Assembly (NCBI GenBank): GCA_050011195.1
Contig: JBEKJO010000003.1
Coordinates: 1-64,000 of the forward strand
DNA length: 64,000 bases
Source: PALSA-1440 sp050011195
GTDB taxonomy: Bacteria; Verrucomicrobiota; Verrucomicrobiia; Limisphaerales; UBA8199
Direction of reading: 5' to 3'
This document shows, piece by piece, positions 1 to 8,947 of the stretch (positions are counted from its first letter, which is position 1; each line of letters starts with the position of its first letter). Below the pieces are notes generated by a model. It ran no database searches and was not told the DNA's origin. It saw only the letters and a list, made by a program, of their open reading frames with translations. The position numbers and the translations under genes are program-made.

Positions 1-11
1 AGAAGGCCAAC

Positions 12-1295
12 ATGATCATCCACTACAACTACGATCCCCGCTGCACCCGCCGCGCCCGGCCTGGCGTCCTCCTCAAGGGCTGCCCCCTCGTCTGGTACCA
101 CGCCCCCGTTGGCCGCTGGGCCCTCTATGGCCGCGCCTACGTCATCCCCCGCAACCCCCGCACCCCGCCCCAGGTCCGCATGAGGAACCTCTTCGGCGCC
201 CTCGCCAAAGACTGGTTCGCCCGCCTCACCCAGCCCCAGCGCGAGGCCTGGAACCTCTACGCCCGCCGCATCCACCGCCGCTGGCGTCCCGGCCGCCGCC
301 CCCTCACCGGCCAGCAAGCCTACCTCAAACTCAACAGCGTCCTGGGCCGCATCGGACGCCCCCCATTGCTCTGGCCCCCGCCCCTACCCGCCCCCTTTCG
401 CCCCAATCCAGTCCAGGAATTGCGCCTCCGCTGGGACGCCGGACGCCTCCGCCTCGAATTGCTCGTCGCCCCCCGCCCCAAAGGCGACTTCCTGCTCTTT
501 GCCAGCGCCCCGTGCAGCCCCGGCTGGTCCCGCATGAGACGCCCCGTCTTCCTGGGACTCCTCCCCGCCCCCATTAACGGCATCAGCGACATCACCGCCC
601 TCTACCTGTCCCGCTTTCCCGCCCCGGCCCCCAACCAACAAGTCTTCATTCAAACCCGCCAGCACCGCCACGGCTGGGAAGGCCCCAGCGCCACCCTCAG
701 CGCCCTCGTCCCGCCCAAACCTGCCCCAATACCCCCACGTCCCCGTCCTAATCTTAATCGTAATCCTAATCTCGGTAGTTTCCTGCCTTCCTGCCCTCCT
801 AATGTCAATTTCGCCACTCCACATTCCGCATTCCCCACTCCGCATTGCTCTCCTCCCCCCGCCCGCACTCTGCTCTCCCGTCCCTCCTTACCCCTCCCCG
901 CCCATTCCCCGCCCTCGCCCCGTCCCCGCACTGCCTGCACTAGGGAAATCCCCATTTTACCCGCTCCAACCGCCCCTTCGCGCGCGGTGCCCCTGTGCCG
1001 TTCACGTTTCACGTTTCACGTTTCACCCCTCACGTTTCACCTTTCACGTTTCACGTTTCACGTTTCACGTTTCACCCCTCACGTTTCACTGGCTCTCACC
1101 GCCCCTTGGCGCGCAACGACCCCCTGCCGCTCCCCCAGACGATCCCGTTACTTCCCGCCGGCGCGCGCCCCCCCGCCTTTCCGGGGGCGAGCGTCCCCTA
1201 TCGCCTCCCTAATCCATCAATCCACGATTTCACCCCTTCAACCGTTCAACTCACGGGCACAAGGCAAACACGCTCGCCTTTGTCGTTGCGGGTGA
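12..1295 (+). CDS. Unrecognised Arg/Pro-rich protein, C-terminal half encoded by simple repeats
   Basis: I do not recognise this gene. An AGAAGG ribosome binding site lies 5 nt before the ATG, which supports the start. Roughly the first 240 residues look genuinely coding: basic, with an aromatic/Arg segment (RNLFGALAKDWF, then QREAWNLYARR) at about residues 60-90. After about residue 245 the frame runs through simple repeats: a hexamer array (NNTAAT, 749-770) and a heptamer array (NNNTCAC, 1001-1090), which give Pro-rich text and a TFHVSRF-type tail. The native protein may end earlier and the tail be read-through of intergenic repeats. Its last 50 nt overlap the 3' end of the convergent CBM48 gene, which is unusual. 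Function unknown. Confidence 0.5.
   Translation: MIIHYNYDPRCTRRARPGVLLKGCPLVWYHAPVGRWALYGRAYVIPRNPRTPPQVRMRNLFGALAKDWFARLTQPQREAWNLYARRIHRRWRPGRRPLTGQQAYLKLNSVLGRIGRPPLLWPPPLPAPFRPNPVQELRLRWDAGRLRLELLVAPRPKGDFLLFASAPCSPGWSRMRRPVFLGLLPAPINGISDITALYLSRFPAPAPNQQVFIQTRQHRHGWEGPSATLSALVPPKPAPIPPRPRPNLNRNPNLGSFLPSCPPNVNFATPHSAFPTPHCSPPPARTLLSRPSLPLPAHSPPSPRPRTACTREIPILPAPTAPSRAVPLCRSRFTFHVSPLTFHLSRFTFHVSRFTPHVSLALTAPWRATTPCRSPRRSRYFPPARAPPPFRGRASPIASLIHQSTISPLQPFNSRAQGKHARLCRCG
749..772. repeat. Hexamer tandem repeat (NNTAAT)
   Basis: TAAT occurs at 749, 755, 761 and 767, exactly 6 bp apart, with two variable bases between copies. It lies inside the open frame of the first gene. It is a separate repeat class from the 7-bp arrays elsewhere in the window. 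Confidence 0.7.
1001..1090. repeat. Heptamer tandem array, 13 units of NNNTCAC (reverse: GTGANNN)
   Basis: Thirteen units lie in strict 7-bp phase. Most are GTTTCAC, with CCCTCAC and CTTTCAC variants. TCAC is kept in every unit and only the three leading bases vary. This is the longest member of a repeat family found at eight places in this window. Confidence 0.9.
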
Positions 1296-1530
1296 TCCCC
1301 TGAGCGTAGGGGTCGAGGGTTAGGACCCCGTCCACCAGGAAGGCATAGCGATGGTGGCCATGTTTGAGTTCAACCGTGAGCAGCCAGGAACGGTCCGGCA
1401 TCCGTTTCATCGGATGCGCGGCCGGGTTCCATTGGTTGAAATCACCGATCAGGGTGACGTTCTTGGCTTGTGGGGCGTTGCAGACGAAATTGATAGCCCG
1501 CAGGGGCTTGTGGTAAGCGAAAGCGCGCAT
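1246..1530 (-). CDS. Small glycogen-binding (CBM48/E-set) domain protein
   Basis: This 94-residue protein is essentially one CBM48 / AMPK-type glycogen-binding fold. Visible hallmarks are VTLIGDFNQWNP (about residues 25-36), a Trp in the SWLLTVEL strand, HRYAFLVDG and LDPYA. No catalytic domain is attached, so it probably acts as an alpha-glucan-binding or targeting subunit in the cytoplasm; there is no signal peptide. It starts 3 nt after the stop of the upstream gene at 1534-2484, so the two are almost certainly co-transcribed and may work together on glycogen. The family call is firm; the role is inference. Confidence 0.8.
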   Translation of the reverse strand: MRAFAYHKPLRAINFVCNAPQAKNVTLIGDFNQWNPAAHPMKRMPDRSWLLTVELKHGHHRYAFLVDGVLTLDPYAQGITRNDKGERVCLVPVS

Positions 1531-1533
1531 AAC

Positions 1534-2484
1534 TCAGCTTAGCAAGTTGTGGAGAATGGACAGGGCGGTGTGGCGGACCTGGTTGGAGGTGGCGGCTAGG
1601 CGGCGGTACTCCTCGATCCAGCCTGGATCGGTTTGGTGGCGGTCGCGCCAAACCGCCTTGAGCACCCGCTCGGTCCGCTCCACCTGCTGCATCGCCGATG
1701 CCAGCGATTCCCGCCCCTCGGGCAGGTCCGAGATGTTCCCGACGAAAAAGCGGCTGATGCCCTTCTTGCCGAAGACCGCCTGCAAGAGCATGACCACGGT
1801 TTGTTCGTAGGGATACCACCGTTGGCGCAACGCCTCACCCAGGAAACCGTGGCGGAGCGCAAGGAACTCCGAACGGGGACGCTCGGTGTACTGGCGGATT
1901 TCCTGGGCCTCGGCCGGGAACCAAGTGTAGAGCAGGGCAAAGGTGCCGTAGGTATCAATGAGCTGCTTGGAATTGTTGTGGTCGGTGGCGATTTCGCCAA
2001 TGCACAGGTCCTGGTCCAGTTCGAGGATGATTTCCGGCAGATCGTGCAGCCGACTAAGGACTTGCTGTCCGACCGCTGTGCCGTAGTTGAAATCCCCGGG
2101 GATGAGCCAATACACATCGTGCGCCCCACCCTGTTCAAAGGCCGCGCCCAGGCCCGCGTACCACATCTGGCAGGTATCGACCGCCCAGACATCCAGCACC
2201 TCCGAACAACGCGTCAGGGTGTGCCGCCGGAAATCGAGGAATGCTTTGTTGCCGGCCATGGAATAGTAGGTCTTGCGGTCCAGGACTGTGATGGGGCGGG
2301 CATAGCGGTCCTTTTCCACGGCCAATCGCCTGACCAGTTGATACAGGGCCTGCAGGTCGGAGTAATCGTCCGGCTGCCGGAACGGATAAATGACGATTGG
2401 ATGGATCTTGCTGGCGGGTGAGCGAGTCCGTTTCGGCGAAGGTTTTGCCGGGGTTCCCGGCGGGGTGATCGCAGTTTTCCTCAT
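1534..2484 (-). CDS. Conserved protein of unknown function, partner of the CBM48 protein
   Basis: I do not recognise the family. It is soluble, about 316 residues from the chosen start, with a basic Pro/Lys-rich N-terminal tail (about 25 residues) followed by a compact region rich in aromatic and acidic residues. Segments such as DVWAVDTCQMWYAGLG, YWLIPGDFNY and ELDQDLCIGEIATDHNN resemble Rossmann-like sugar-nucleotide enzymes only loosely, so I make no call. A longer start at 2532 adds 16 residues of Cys/Lys-containing sequence; neither start has a clear ribosome binding site. The 3-nt gap to the downstream CBM48 gene indicates one transcript and suggests a role near alpha-glucan metabolism. 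Confidence 0.65.
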   Translation of the reverse strand: MRKTAITPPGTPAKPSPKRTRSPASKIHPIVIYPFRQPDDYSDLQALYQLVRRLAVEKDRYARPITVLDRKTYYSMAGNKAFLDFRRHTLTRCSEVLDVWAVDTCQMWYAGLGAAFEQGGAHDVYWLIPGDFNYGTAVGQQVLSRLHDLPEIILELDQDLCIGEIATDHNNSKQLIDTYGTFALLYTWFPAEAQEIRQYTERPRSEFLALRHGFLGEALRQRWYPYEQTVVMLLQAVFGKKGISRFFVGNISDLPEGRESLASAMQQVERTERVLKAVWRDRHQTDPGWIEEYRRLAATSNQVRHTALSILHNLLS

Positions 2485-2704
2485 AAGCGGTTGCTTGGTT
2501 TTGCATGCTGCAAGTGTTACACGTTGGCCCACATTGGTGCACGGAGAAGCGGCGCCGAAAAACCAATCTCCGGCAGCGCTTCTCCCGACGAAACTATATT
2601 ACGCGGAGGCAGGCGGGCAAGTAATATCAAATGGAGGTTCAGTGAAAGAAGGGGCGTGCATTCAGTCCTTTAAAGACGCAGCCCGGTTTGGTAACCTTGT
2701 CGGC

Positions 2705-3799
2705 ATGAATGGACTGGATTGGTTCCCATCAAGCAGGCCAGCGCTGCTGCTGACCGCGGTTCTCATGCTCGCCGCCCCCGCCGGTCACGCCCAACCGGCA
2801 GCCGCAGACGCCTTCGAACAGAACCGAAAACTGGGTCGCGGCGTGAACATACTCGGCTACGATCCAATCTGGCGCTCGCGCGAACAGGCCCGGTTTCAAG
2901 CCGGGTATTTCCGCCTGCTGAAAGAGGCCGGGTTCAGCTCTGTGCGCATCAACCTGCAGCCGTTCCGGCGAATGAATTCGGCGAACGGCTACGCCTTGAG
3001 CGAGTCCTGGTTTGAGGTGCTCGACTGGGCTGTCCGGCAGGCGCAGGCGCAGGATTTGCGGGTGATTCTCGACCTGCACGAATACAATTCGCTGGGCAAT
3101 GATCCGGCCACAAACAAAGTGAAGTTTCTCGCCTTCTGGCGGCAGCTCTCCGCCCACTGCCAGGGCTCGCCGGAGAGCGTGCTCTTTGAGGTGCTCAATG
3201 AGCCGTCGCGCAAACTGACCCCGGCTCTCTGGAACGAATACCTGGCCGAAGCGCTGGTGATCATTCGAGAGAAGAACCCGACCCGCACCCTCGTCGTCGG
3301 ACCGGCGTTCTGGAACTCCATTGATCATCTGGCCGAAATGGAGTTGCCGGCCGCGGATCGCCATCTCATTGTGACGATCCACTACTACACGCCCATGGAC
3401 TTCACGCATCAGGGCGCCGCGTGGGCGGGGCGAAAGGACAAGCTGGGGATCGAGTGGCTGGGCACGGAAACAGACCTCCGCGTCATCAAGGACGATTTCG
3501 ACAAGGCCGCCGACTGGGCTAAACAACACGACCGGCCGCTGTTCCTCGGCGAGTTCGGCGCTTATGACAAGGCCCCGATGGAATCGAGGGTGCGCTACCT
3601 GGCGAGCGTGGCGCGCGCCGCCGAACAACGCGGCTGGAGCTGGGCGTATTGGCAATTCGACAGCGACTTTATTCTCTACGACATCGGCCGCGACTCCTGG
3701 ATCGAGCCCATCCGGCGCGCGCTGATTCCCGCCACCAGCCCAAAAACTTCCCGTCCGTCTTCAAGCAGCACCACAACAAAGCCTGGAGAGTTAGAATGA
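2705..3799 (+). CDS. Secreted GH5-type endoglucanase (cellulase family)
   Basis: Glycoside hydrolase family 5 (cellulase A clan), about 364 residues, expected to cleave beta-1,4-glucan or mannan outside the cytoplasm. The chosen ATG gives an N-terminal signal peptide (hydrophobic ALLLTAVLMLAA, then AGHAQ). GH5 landmarks are GRGVNILGYDP, SSVRINLQP, DLHEYN, the acid/base Glu in LFEVLNEPS and the nucleophile Glu in LFLGEFGAY. WAYWQFDSDF near the C-terminus is the usual last-strand motif. The frame is open upstream to 2390, but that stretch is antisense to the neighbouring gene and lacks coding character. A short Ser/Thr/Pro tail follows the barrel. Confidence 0.88.
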   Translation: MNGLDWFPSSRPALLLTAVLMLAAPAGHAQPAAADAFEQNRKLGRGVNILGYDPIWRSREQARFQAGYFRLLKEAGFSSVRINLQPFRRMNSANGYALSESWFEVLDWAVRQAQAQDLRVILDLHEYNSLGNDPATNKVKFLAFWRQLSAHCQGSPESVLFEVLNEPSRKLTPALWNEYLAEALVIIREKNPTRTLVVGPAFWNSIDHLAEMELPAADRHLIVTIHYYTPMDFTHQGAAWAGRKDKLGIEWLGTETDLRVIKDDFDKAADWAKQHDRPLFLGEFGAYDKAPMESRVRYLASVARAAEQRGWSWAYWQFDSDFILYDIGRDSWIEPIRRALIPATSPKTSRPSSSSTTTKPGELE

Positions 3800-3915
3800 G
3801 TTGCGCTAACCTCTGCGATAGCTGGCCCGGGTCGCTCCTGCTCGGCGAATCTCGTCAGCGTCTTTTCAGAGCCCCTTAAACAACTGACTCAGCCAGTATA
3901 AGTCCGCCGCGCCCG

Positions 3916-5538
3916 ATGCAAACAACAAGAACATTTGAAAAGGGGCGGCCCCTCGACGATGGTTTGCGGGTGAACCAATCCGCACAATTCGATGACCTGC
4001 TGACGTGTCGCCTGAGTGAAGGGCGCAAGGCGGTAGAACCGTGCTCGATTATCATCTTCGGCGCGAGCGGTGATCTGACGGCACGCAAGCTCGTTCCCGC
4101 CTTCTACCACCTCTGCAAGGACAAACAGATGCCCCCGGCCTTTCGCATCATCGGCCTGGCGCGGCGCGAGAAAACCGATGCCTCGTGGCGCAGCGAACTG
4201 CGGTCGGCCCTGGACCAGTATTCACGCACCAAACCCGTGGACGAGCAGGTCTGGCGGGATTTCTCGCAGCACGTCTTTTACTGCCAGGGCGACATCGCCG
4301 CCGCCACGGCTTATGAGGCCCTCGAGAAACAACTCGCCTCTTTCGGGAGCGAAGCGCTGCGGCACAACCTGCTCTTTTATCTCGCCATCTCGCCCAGCCA
4401 GTTCGGCGAAGTGGTCGAGCAAGTGCATCGTGCCGGACTGCTGCATAAAGAAGAGGGTGAGGGCTGGCAACGGGTCGTCATTGAGAAGCCCTTCGGCCAT
4501 GACCTGGATTCGGCCCGCCAGTTGAACCGGGAGTTGGCTCGCTACGCCCGCGAGCAGCAGGTTTTCCGGATCGACCATTACCTCGGCAAAGAGACGGTGC
4601 AGAACATTTTGATGTTCCGTTTCGCTAACGCCGTTTTCGAGCGGCTCTGGCACCGGGAATCCATTGACCACTTCCAGATCACCGTCAGTGAGAAGTTCGG
4701 CGTCGGCCAGCGCGGCGGGTATTACGAGGAGGCCGGCGCCCTCCGCGACATGGTGCAGAACCACTTGCTGCAGGTCCTCTCCCTGGTCGCGATGGAGCCG
4801 CCCGTCTCCCTCGAGGCGGAGTCAATCCGCGACGAAAAGGTCAAGCTGCTCAAGTCGATCCGGCCACTGAGCCCGGAGGACGTCGCCCGGCAAGTGGTGC
4901 GCGGGCAGTATTTCGCAGGGACGGTGGATGGCGAATTGCGGCCAGGCTATCGTCAGGAGCCGAAGGTCATGCCCGCCTCGAACGTCGAGACTTATGTCGC
5001 GCTGAAGCTCTTCATCGACAACTGGCGCTGGTCGGGCGTGCCGTTTTACCTGCGGACGGGCAAGAATCTGCCGCTGAGCACCAGCGAGGTGCGGGTTCAA
5101 TTCCGGCCCACGCCGCACGTGCTCTTCGCGGCCCAGTGCGGGCAGAAGCTGGATCCGAACGCTCTGACGCTGCGTCTTCAGCCCAACGAAGGCATTTCGC
5201 TCCGGTTTAACGGCAAGGTGCCCGGGACGAGCGTGGAAGTGCGGCCGGTGCGGATGCATTTCAGCTATGACGCTGAGTTCGGCGCCTACACGCCCGAGGC
5301 CTACGAACGTCTGCTACTGGAAGCAATGGCCGGCGACGCCACGCTCTTCATCCGCCGCGATGAGGTCGAGACGGCTTGGCAGATTGTGGATGAGATTCGC
5401 CGGGCTTGGGAAGGCAAGCCGCTGTCCAACCGCGAGTTTTATGCCGCGGGCACGTGGGGACCGGTGGCGGCGGACGATTTGCTGGCCCAGACCGGCCACG
5501 GCTGGCGCGAACCGCTGGTCGTCAAACGAAGCGGGTAA
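3916..5538 (+). CDS. zwf: Glucose-6-phosphate 1-dehydrogenase
   Basis: Oxidises glucose 6-phosphate to 6-phosphogluconolactone with NAD(P)+, the first step of the oxidative pentose phosphate route; cytoplasmic. The 540 residues include the Rossmann nucleotide motif GASGDLTARKL (about residue 50) and the substrate/active-site motif RIDHYLGKE. EKPFGHDL and RHNLLFYLAISP are also typical. The length is slightly above the usual 490-510 because of a 40-residue N-terminal extension; no better internal start is obvious. The usual partners (6-phosphogluconolactonase, gnd) are not adjacent, so it appears to be a single-gene unit. Confidence 0.95.
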   Translation: MQTTRTFEKGRPLDDGLRVNQSAQFDDLLTCRLSEGRKAVEPCSIIIFGASGDLTARKLVPAFYHLCKDKQMPPAFRIIGLARREKTDASWRSELRSALDQYSRTKPVDEQVWRDFSQHVFYCQGDIAAATAYEALEKQLASFGSEALRHNLLFYLAISPSQFGEVVEQVHRAGLLHKEEGEGWQRVVIEKPFGHDLDSARQLNRELARYAREQQVFRIDHYLGKETVQNILMFRFANAVFERLWHRESIDHFQITVSEKFGVGQRGGYYEEAGALRDMVQNHLLQVLSLVAMEPPVSLEAESIRDEKVKLLKSIRPLSPEDVARQVVRGQYFAGTVDGELRPGYRQEPKVMPASNVETYVALKLFIDNWRWSGVPFYLRTGKNLPLSTSEVRVQFRPTPHVLFAAQCGQKLDPNALTLRLQPNEGISLRFNGKVPGTSVEVRPVRMHFSYDAEFGAYTPEAYERLLLEAMAGDATLFIRRDEVETAWQIVDEIRRAWEGKPLSNREFYAAGTWGPVAADDLLAQTGHGWREPLVVKRSG

Positions 5539-5941
5539 GAGGGCAATATCAGGCATTAGCCCAAATTGGCAGCCTGGCCCAGAAGTTGAAAATGGGAGGC
5601 TGAGTTTGCCCGACTGCCAATTTGCTCAAGCTGCCTGAACGACCAGTTTCTCGTTCGCTTTGGCCTTGGCCCACACCGCTGGCGTGAACTCATTGATCTG
5701 ACTGATTCTGGCCGCCGGCAAGGGAGATCAACAGCCCTGCGGCTCATTCTCGCACCACGGCACCATTCAGCAACAATGAAATCCACTCCCTCGTCTCAAT
5801 CTGATCCTCTTTCGACCTGCCCTTCAATTCCAGTTTGCCGTCCAGGTATTTGATCAAATGCCTGTGTCGAACCAACGGCCACACGGAAGGCTTTTTGCAA
5901 ATGCAATTGTGCCCGCGCGATGAGTTGAATAATCTCGCTTC
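5539..5941. other. Intergenic stretch without a supported gene
   Basis: No frame here has convincing coding character. On the minus strand a short open stretch at about 5634-5730 reads like the end of a protein (ITPAVW-like and KLVVQAA before a stop) but has no start and is too short to assign; it could be a gene remnant. Promoter elements for the GH2 gene at 5942 may lie here, but I could not pick one out. Confidence 0.4.
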
Positions 5942-8842
5942 ATGCAAATTCATCAATTCATCAGCCGTTGGCTCATCGTGGTCCTGCTTGCTGTTTGCGC
6001 CGCCGAGGCTTCCACCACCGATACGCCGCGTGAACATCTCTCGCTCGACGCGAACTGGAAGTTTCACCTCGGCGACGACTGGCCCAACGCGCTCCGGCTC
6101 GACAAAGCGGGCGAGAGCAGCGGCCCGGCTTCGGAGAAGTTCAACGACACCGCATGGCGCTCACTCGACTTGCCGCACGACTGGGCAATTGAACTGCCGT
6201 TCGACCGCAACGCCGACACGAGCCACGGTTTCAAACCGGTCGGGCCGGGCTTCCCAAAGAACAGCGTCGGCTGGTATCGCCGCGCGTTTGAATTGCCCAA
6301 GGAAGACGCGGGCAAGCGCCTGTGGCTGCAGTTCGACGGCGCGTTCCGCGACACGACGGTGTGGGTCAACGGCTGGCTCGTGACGCGCCACGAGAGCGGC
6401 TACTACCCGTTCCGCGCTGACATTACGGACATCGTGCGTTTCGGCGGCAAGAACACCGTGGCGGTGAAGGTGGACGCGAGCAGGTTCGAGGGCTGGTTCT
6501 ACGAAGGGGCAGGCATTTACCGCCACGTCTGGCTGGACAAGACCGCGCCGGTCGCCATCGCGCCGGACGGGATTCTTGTGTGGAGCAAATTCAAGAATAA
6601 TGTGCCGGAGGGCGATGCGGAAATTCACGCTGAACTGAAACTAATCAATTCTCAAGATGCGTCCGTTGAAGCTAAAGTGGTTTATTCCTTCAAGGAAACC
6701 GACGGACGCACCACTGGAGAATTAAATGACGCAGTGAAGGTTGACGCCCGCTCTCAGAAGACAATTTCGACGGACGCATCAGGTCTCCGCTTCACACTTG
6801 GCAAATACGAACTGTGGTCGCCCGAATCGCCCACACTTTACAAGCTCGTCACGACCGTTGAAGTGGGCGGCAAAACTGTTGACCGCAAGGAAACCGAGTT
6901 CGGCATCCGCACAGTGGCATTCGACAAGGACCAGGGGTTTTTGCTGAACGGCAGGCATTATGAACTCTACGGCACCTGCAACCATCAGGACATGGCGGGC
7001 GTCGGCGCGGCGCTGCCGGATGCGCTCCAGTATTTCCGCGTGGCGAAGCTGAAGGAATTTGGCTGCAACGCCTATCGCACCTCGCACAATCCGCCCACGC
7101 CGGAACTGCTCAAGGCCTGCGACCATCTCGGCATGGTTGTGATGGACGAGAGCCGCCTGCTCGGCAGCGACGAGGAAAATCTGCGCCGCTGGGACACGCA
7201 AATCCGCCGCGACCGCAATCATCCAAGCGTCGGCCTCTGGAGCGTGGCGAACGAGGAGTTTTTCGTGCAGTCCACACCGCAGGCTGCGAACGTCGCTCGC
7301 ACAATGCAGGCTTACGTGAAGCAGCTCGACCCGACGCGGCCCGTGACCTACGCCGCGCCGCAGGGCGACACGTTCGACGGCATCAACGGCGTCATCGAAG
7401 TGCGCGGCTGGAATTATCACCCCGGCGGTGAGATGGACAGCTATCACGCCAAGCACCCCGAACAGCCGAACGTCGGCACGGAACAGGCCAGCACGGTAAG
7501 CACGCGCGGCATCTACGAAAACGACAAGCCGCGGGGCTACGTTAGCGCCTACGACAACAACGCGCCAAGCTGGGCGACGACCGCCGAGCGTTGGTGGAGT
7601 TATTTCGCCGACCGCCCGTGGTTGAGCGGCGGCTTCGTCTGGACGGGCTTTGACTATCGCGGCGAGCCGACGCCCTACGGGTGGCCGTGCATTAATTCGC
7701 ACTTCGGCATCTTCGACACCTGTGGCTTCCCGAAGGACAATTTCTATTACTACCAATCGTGGTGGAGGACGAACATCGTTCTGCACCTGCTGCCGCACTG
7801 GAACTGGCCGGGCAAGGAAGGCCAGCAAATCCGCGTGGACGCCTTGAGCAACGGCGAGGAAGTGGAACTGTTCCTCAACGGCGAATCGCTCGGCAAGCAG
7901 CCGATGAAAAGGAATTCCAAACTGTCGTGGAAAGTGAAATACGCGCCCGGCGTCCTCTCGGCGAAAGCTTACCAGGGCGGCAAGGTCGTTGCCGAAACCA
8001 AAGTCGAAACCACCGGCGAACCGGCATCAGTTCAACTTACGCCGAATCGTTCCGTCATCCATGCCGATGGCGAAGACGTGAGCGTCTTCACCGTTTCCGT
8101 GACCGACGCGCAGGGCCGCGTGGTGCCGACCGCAGCGAACAACATCAGTTTTGAAGTGAACGGTGCCGGAAAAATGCTCGGTGTCGGCAACGGCGATCCG
8201 AGCTGCCACGAGCCGGACACGTTCGTCGCCCAACCGTCAGTGAAATCCATTCCTGTCAACGATTGGCGCTGGAAACTCGCCACCGTTCCGGCTAAAGGTG
8301 CGTTGGCTCCCGAATACGCCAATGACTTCGATGACTCGGTTTGGAACAGAATCAAGCCCACGACCGAGGGCGTCACCGGCGACCAGGTGTTGACCGAAGG
8401 GCAGACGGCCATTTTCCGCGCTCATGTCAGCCTGACCGAATCCGACCTGGCCAATCCGGGCGTCCAAATCCGTTTCACCCGCATTGACGACCACGGTTGG
8501 GTCTTCGTCAACAACCGGCGCGTCGGCGAATCGACCGACTGGTCGGCGTCACCGGCTTATGACATCAAAAAAGCCCTGCACGCGGGCGACAACGTCGTCG
8601 CCGTGGGCGTACGGAACGAATCCGGCAACGGCGGTCTCGATCCCGATGTGAACGTGGAAGTCACCGGCAAACCTGTCGCGCCGGCGTGGTCGCGCAGCGC
8701 CTTCAACGGTCTCGCTCAAATCATCGTGCAGTCCACGAAAGAAGCGGGCGAAATCAAACTGACCGCGAGCGCGGACGGTTTGCGATCTGCGACGGCAACA
8801 GTGACGACGCAGTCTGCCACGCCACGTCCAAGCGTGCCATGA
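5942..8842 (+). CDS. Secreted GH2 beta-galactosidase-like enzyme
   Basis: Glycoside hydrolase family 2, 966 residues, with an N-terminal signal peptide (WLIVVLLAVCAAEAS). Domain order: jelly-roll sugar-binding domain (LSLDANWKFHLGDD, LDLPHDWAIELPF, FDGAFRDTTVWVNG), immunoglobulin-like domain, then the TIM barrel with YGTCNHQDMAGVG, YRTSHNPPTPELL and the acid/base Glu in WSVANEEFF. The likely nucleophile is the Glu in VGTEQAS. C-terminal Ig-like regions follow (VDALSNGEEVELFLNG; VQLTPNRSVIHADG) and a late carbohydrate-binding-like segment with FDDSVWNRI. It probably removes beta-linked galactose or a related sugar from oligosaccharides; the substrate cannot be fixed from sequence. Confidence 0.92.
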   Translation: MQIHQFISRWLIVVLLAVCAAEASTTDTPREHLSLDANWKFHLGDDWPNALRLDKAGESSGPASEKFNDTAWRSLDLPHDWAIELPFDRNADTSHGFKPVGPGFPKNSVGWYRRAFELPKEDAGKRLWLQFDGAFRDTTVWVNGWLVTRHESGYYPFRADITDIVRFGGKNTVAVKVDASRFEGWFYEGAGIYRHVWLDKTAPVAIAPDGILVWSKFKNNVPEGDAEIHAELKLINSQDASVEAKVVYSFKETDGRTTGELNDAVKVDARSQKTISTDASGLRFTLGKYELWSPESPTLYKLVTTVEVGGKTVDRKETEFGIRTVAFDKDQGFLLNGRHYELYGTCNHQDMAGVGAALPDALQYFRVAKLKEFGCNAYRTSHNPPTPELLKACDHLGMVVMDESRLLGSDEENLRRWDTQIRRDRNHPSVGLWSVANEEFFVQSTPQAANVARTMQAYVKQLDPTRPVTYAAPQGDTFDGINGVIEVRGWNYHPGGEMDSYHAKHPEQPNVGTEQASTVSTRGIYENDKPRGYVSAYDNNAPSWATTAERWWSYFADRPWLSGGFVWTGFDYRGEPTPYGWPCINSHFGIFDTCGFPKDNFYYYQSWWRTNIVLHLLPHWNWPGKEGQQIRVDALSNGEEVELFLNGESLGKQPMKRNSKLSWKVKYAPGVLSAKAYQGGKVVAETKVETTGEPASVQLTPNRSVIHADGEDVSVFTVSVTDAQGRVVPTAANNISFEVNGAGKMLGVGNGDPSCHEPDTFVAQPSVKSIPVNDWRWKLATVPAKGALAPEYANDFDDSVWNRIKPTTEGVTGDQVLTEGQTAIFRAHVSLTESDLANPGVQIRFTRIDDHGWVFVNNRRVGESTDWSASPAYDIKKALHAGDNVVAVGVRNESGNGGLDPDVNVEVTGKPVAPAWSRSAFNGLAQIIVQSTKEAGEIKLTASADGLRSATATVTTQSATPRPSVP

Positions 8843-8947
8843 GTTTAGGCTCCGAAGTAATGGTCAAAAACATCAAGCTGCTGCAGGCCAGCGCGGCGGG
8901 TGATGCCCGCGTGACGGTGAATTAATGTCTCTGCTACGGTTTGGCGC

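Noticed and set aside
1001..1090. Regularly spaced repeat resembling a small CRISPR array
   Set aside because: The unit is only 7 bp with no spacers, and there are no cas genes in the window.
5744..6067. Minus-strand frame of about 107 codons upstream of the GH2 gene
   Set aside because: It overlaps the signal peptide region of the GH2 gene and lacks coding character or a ribosome site.
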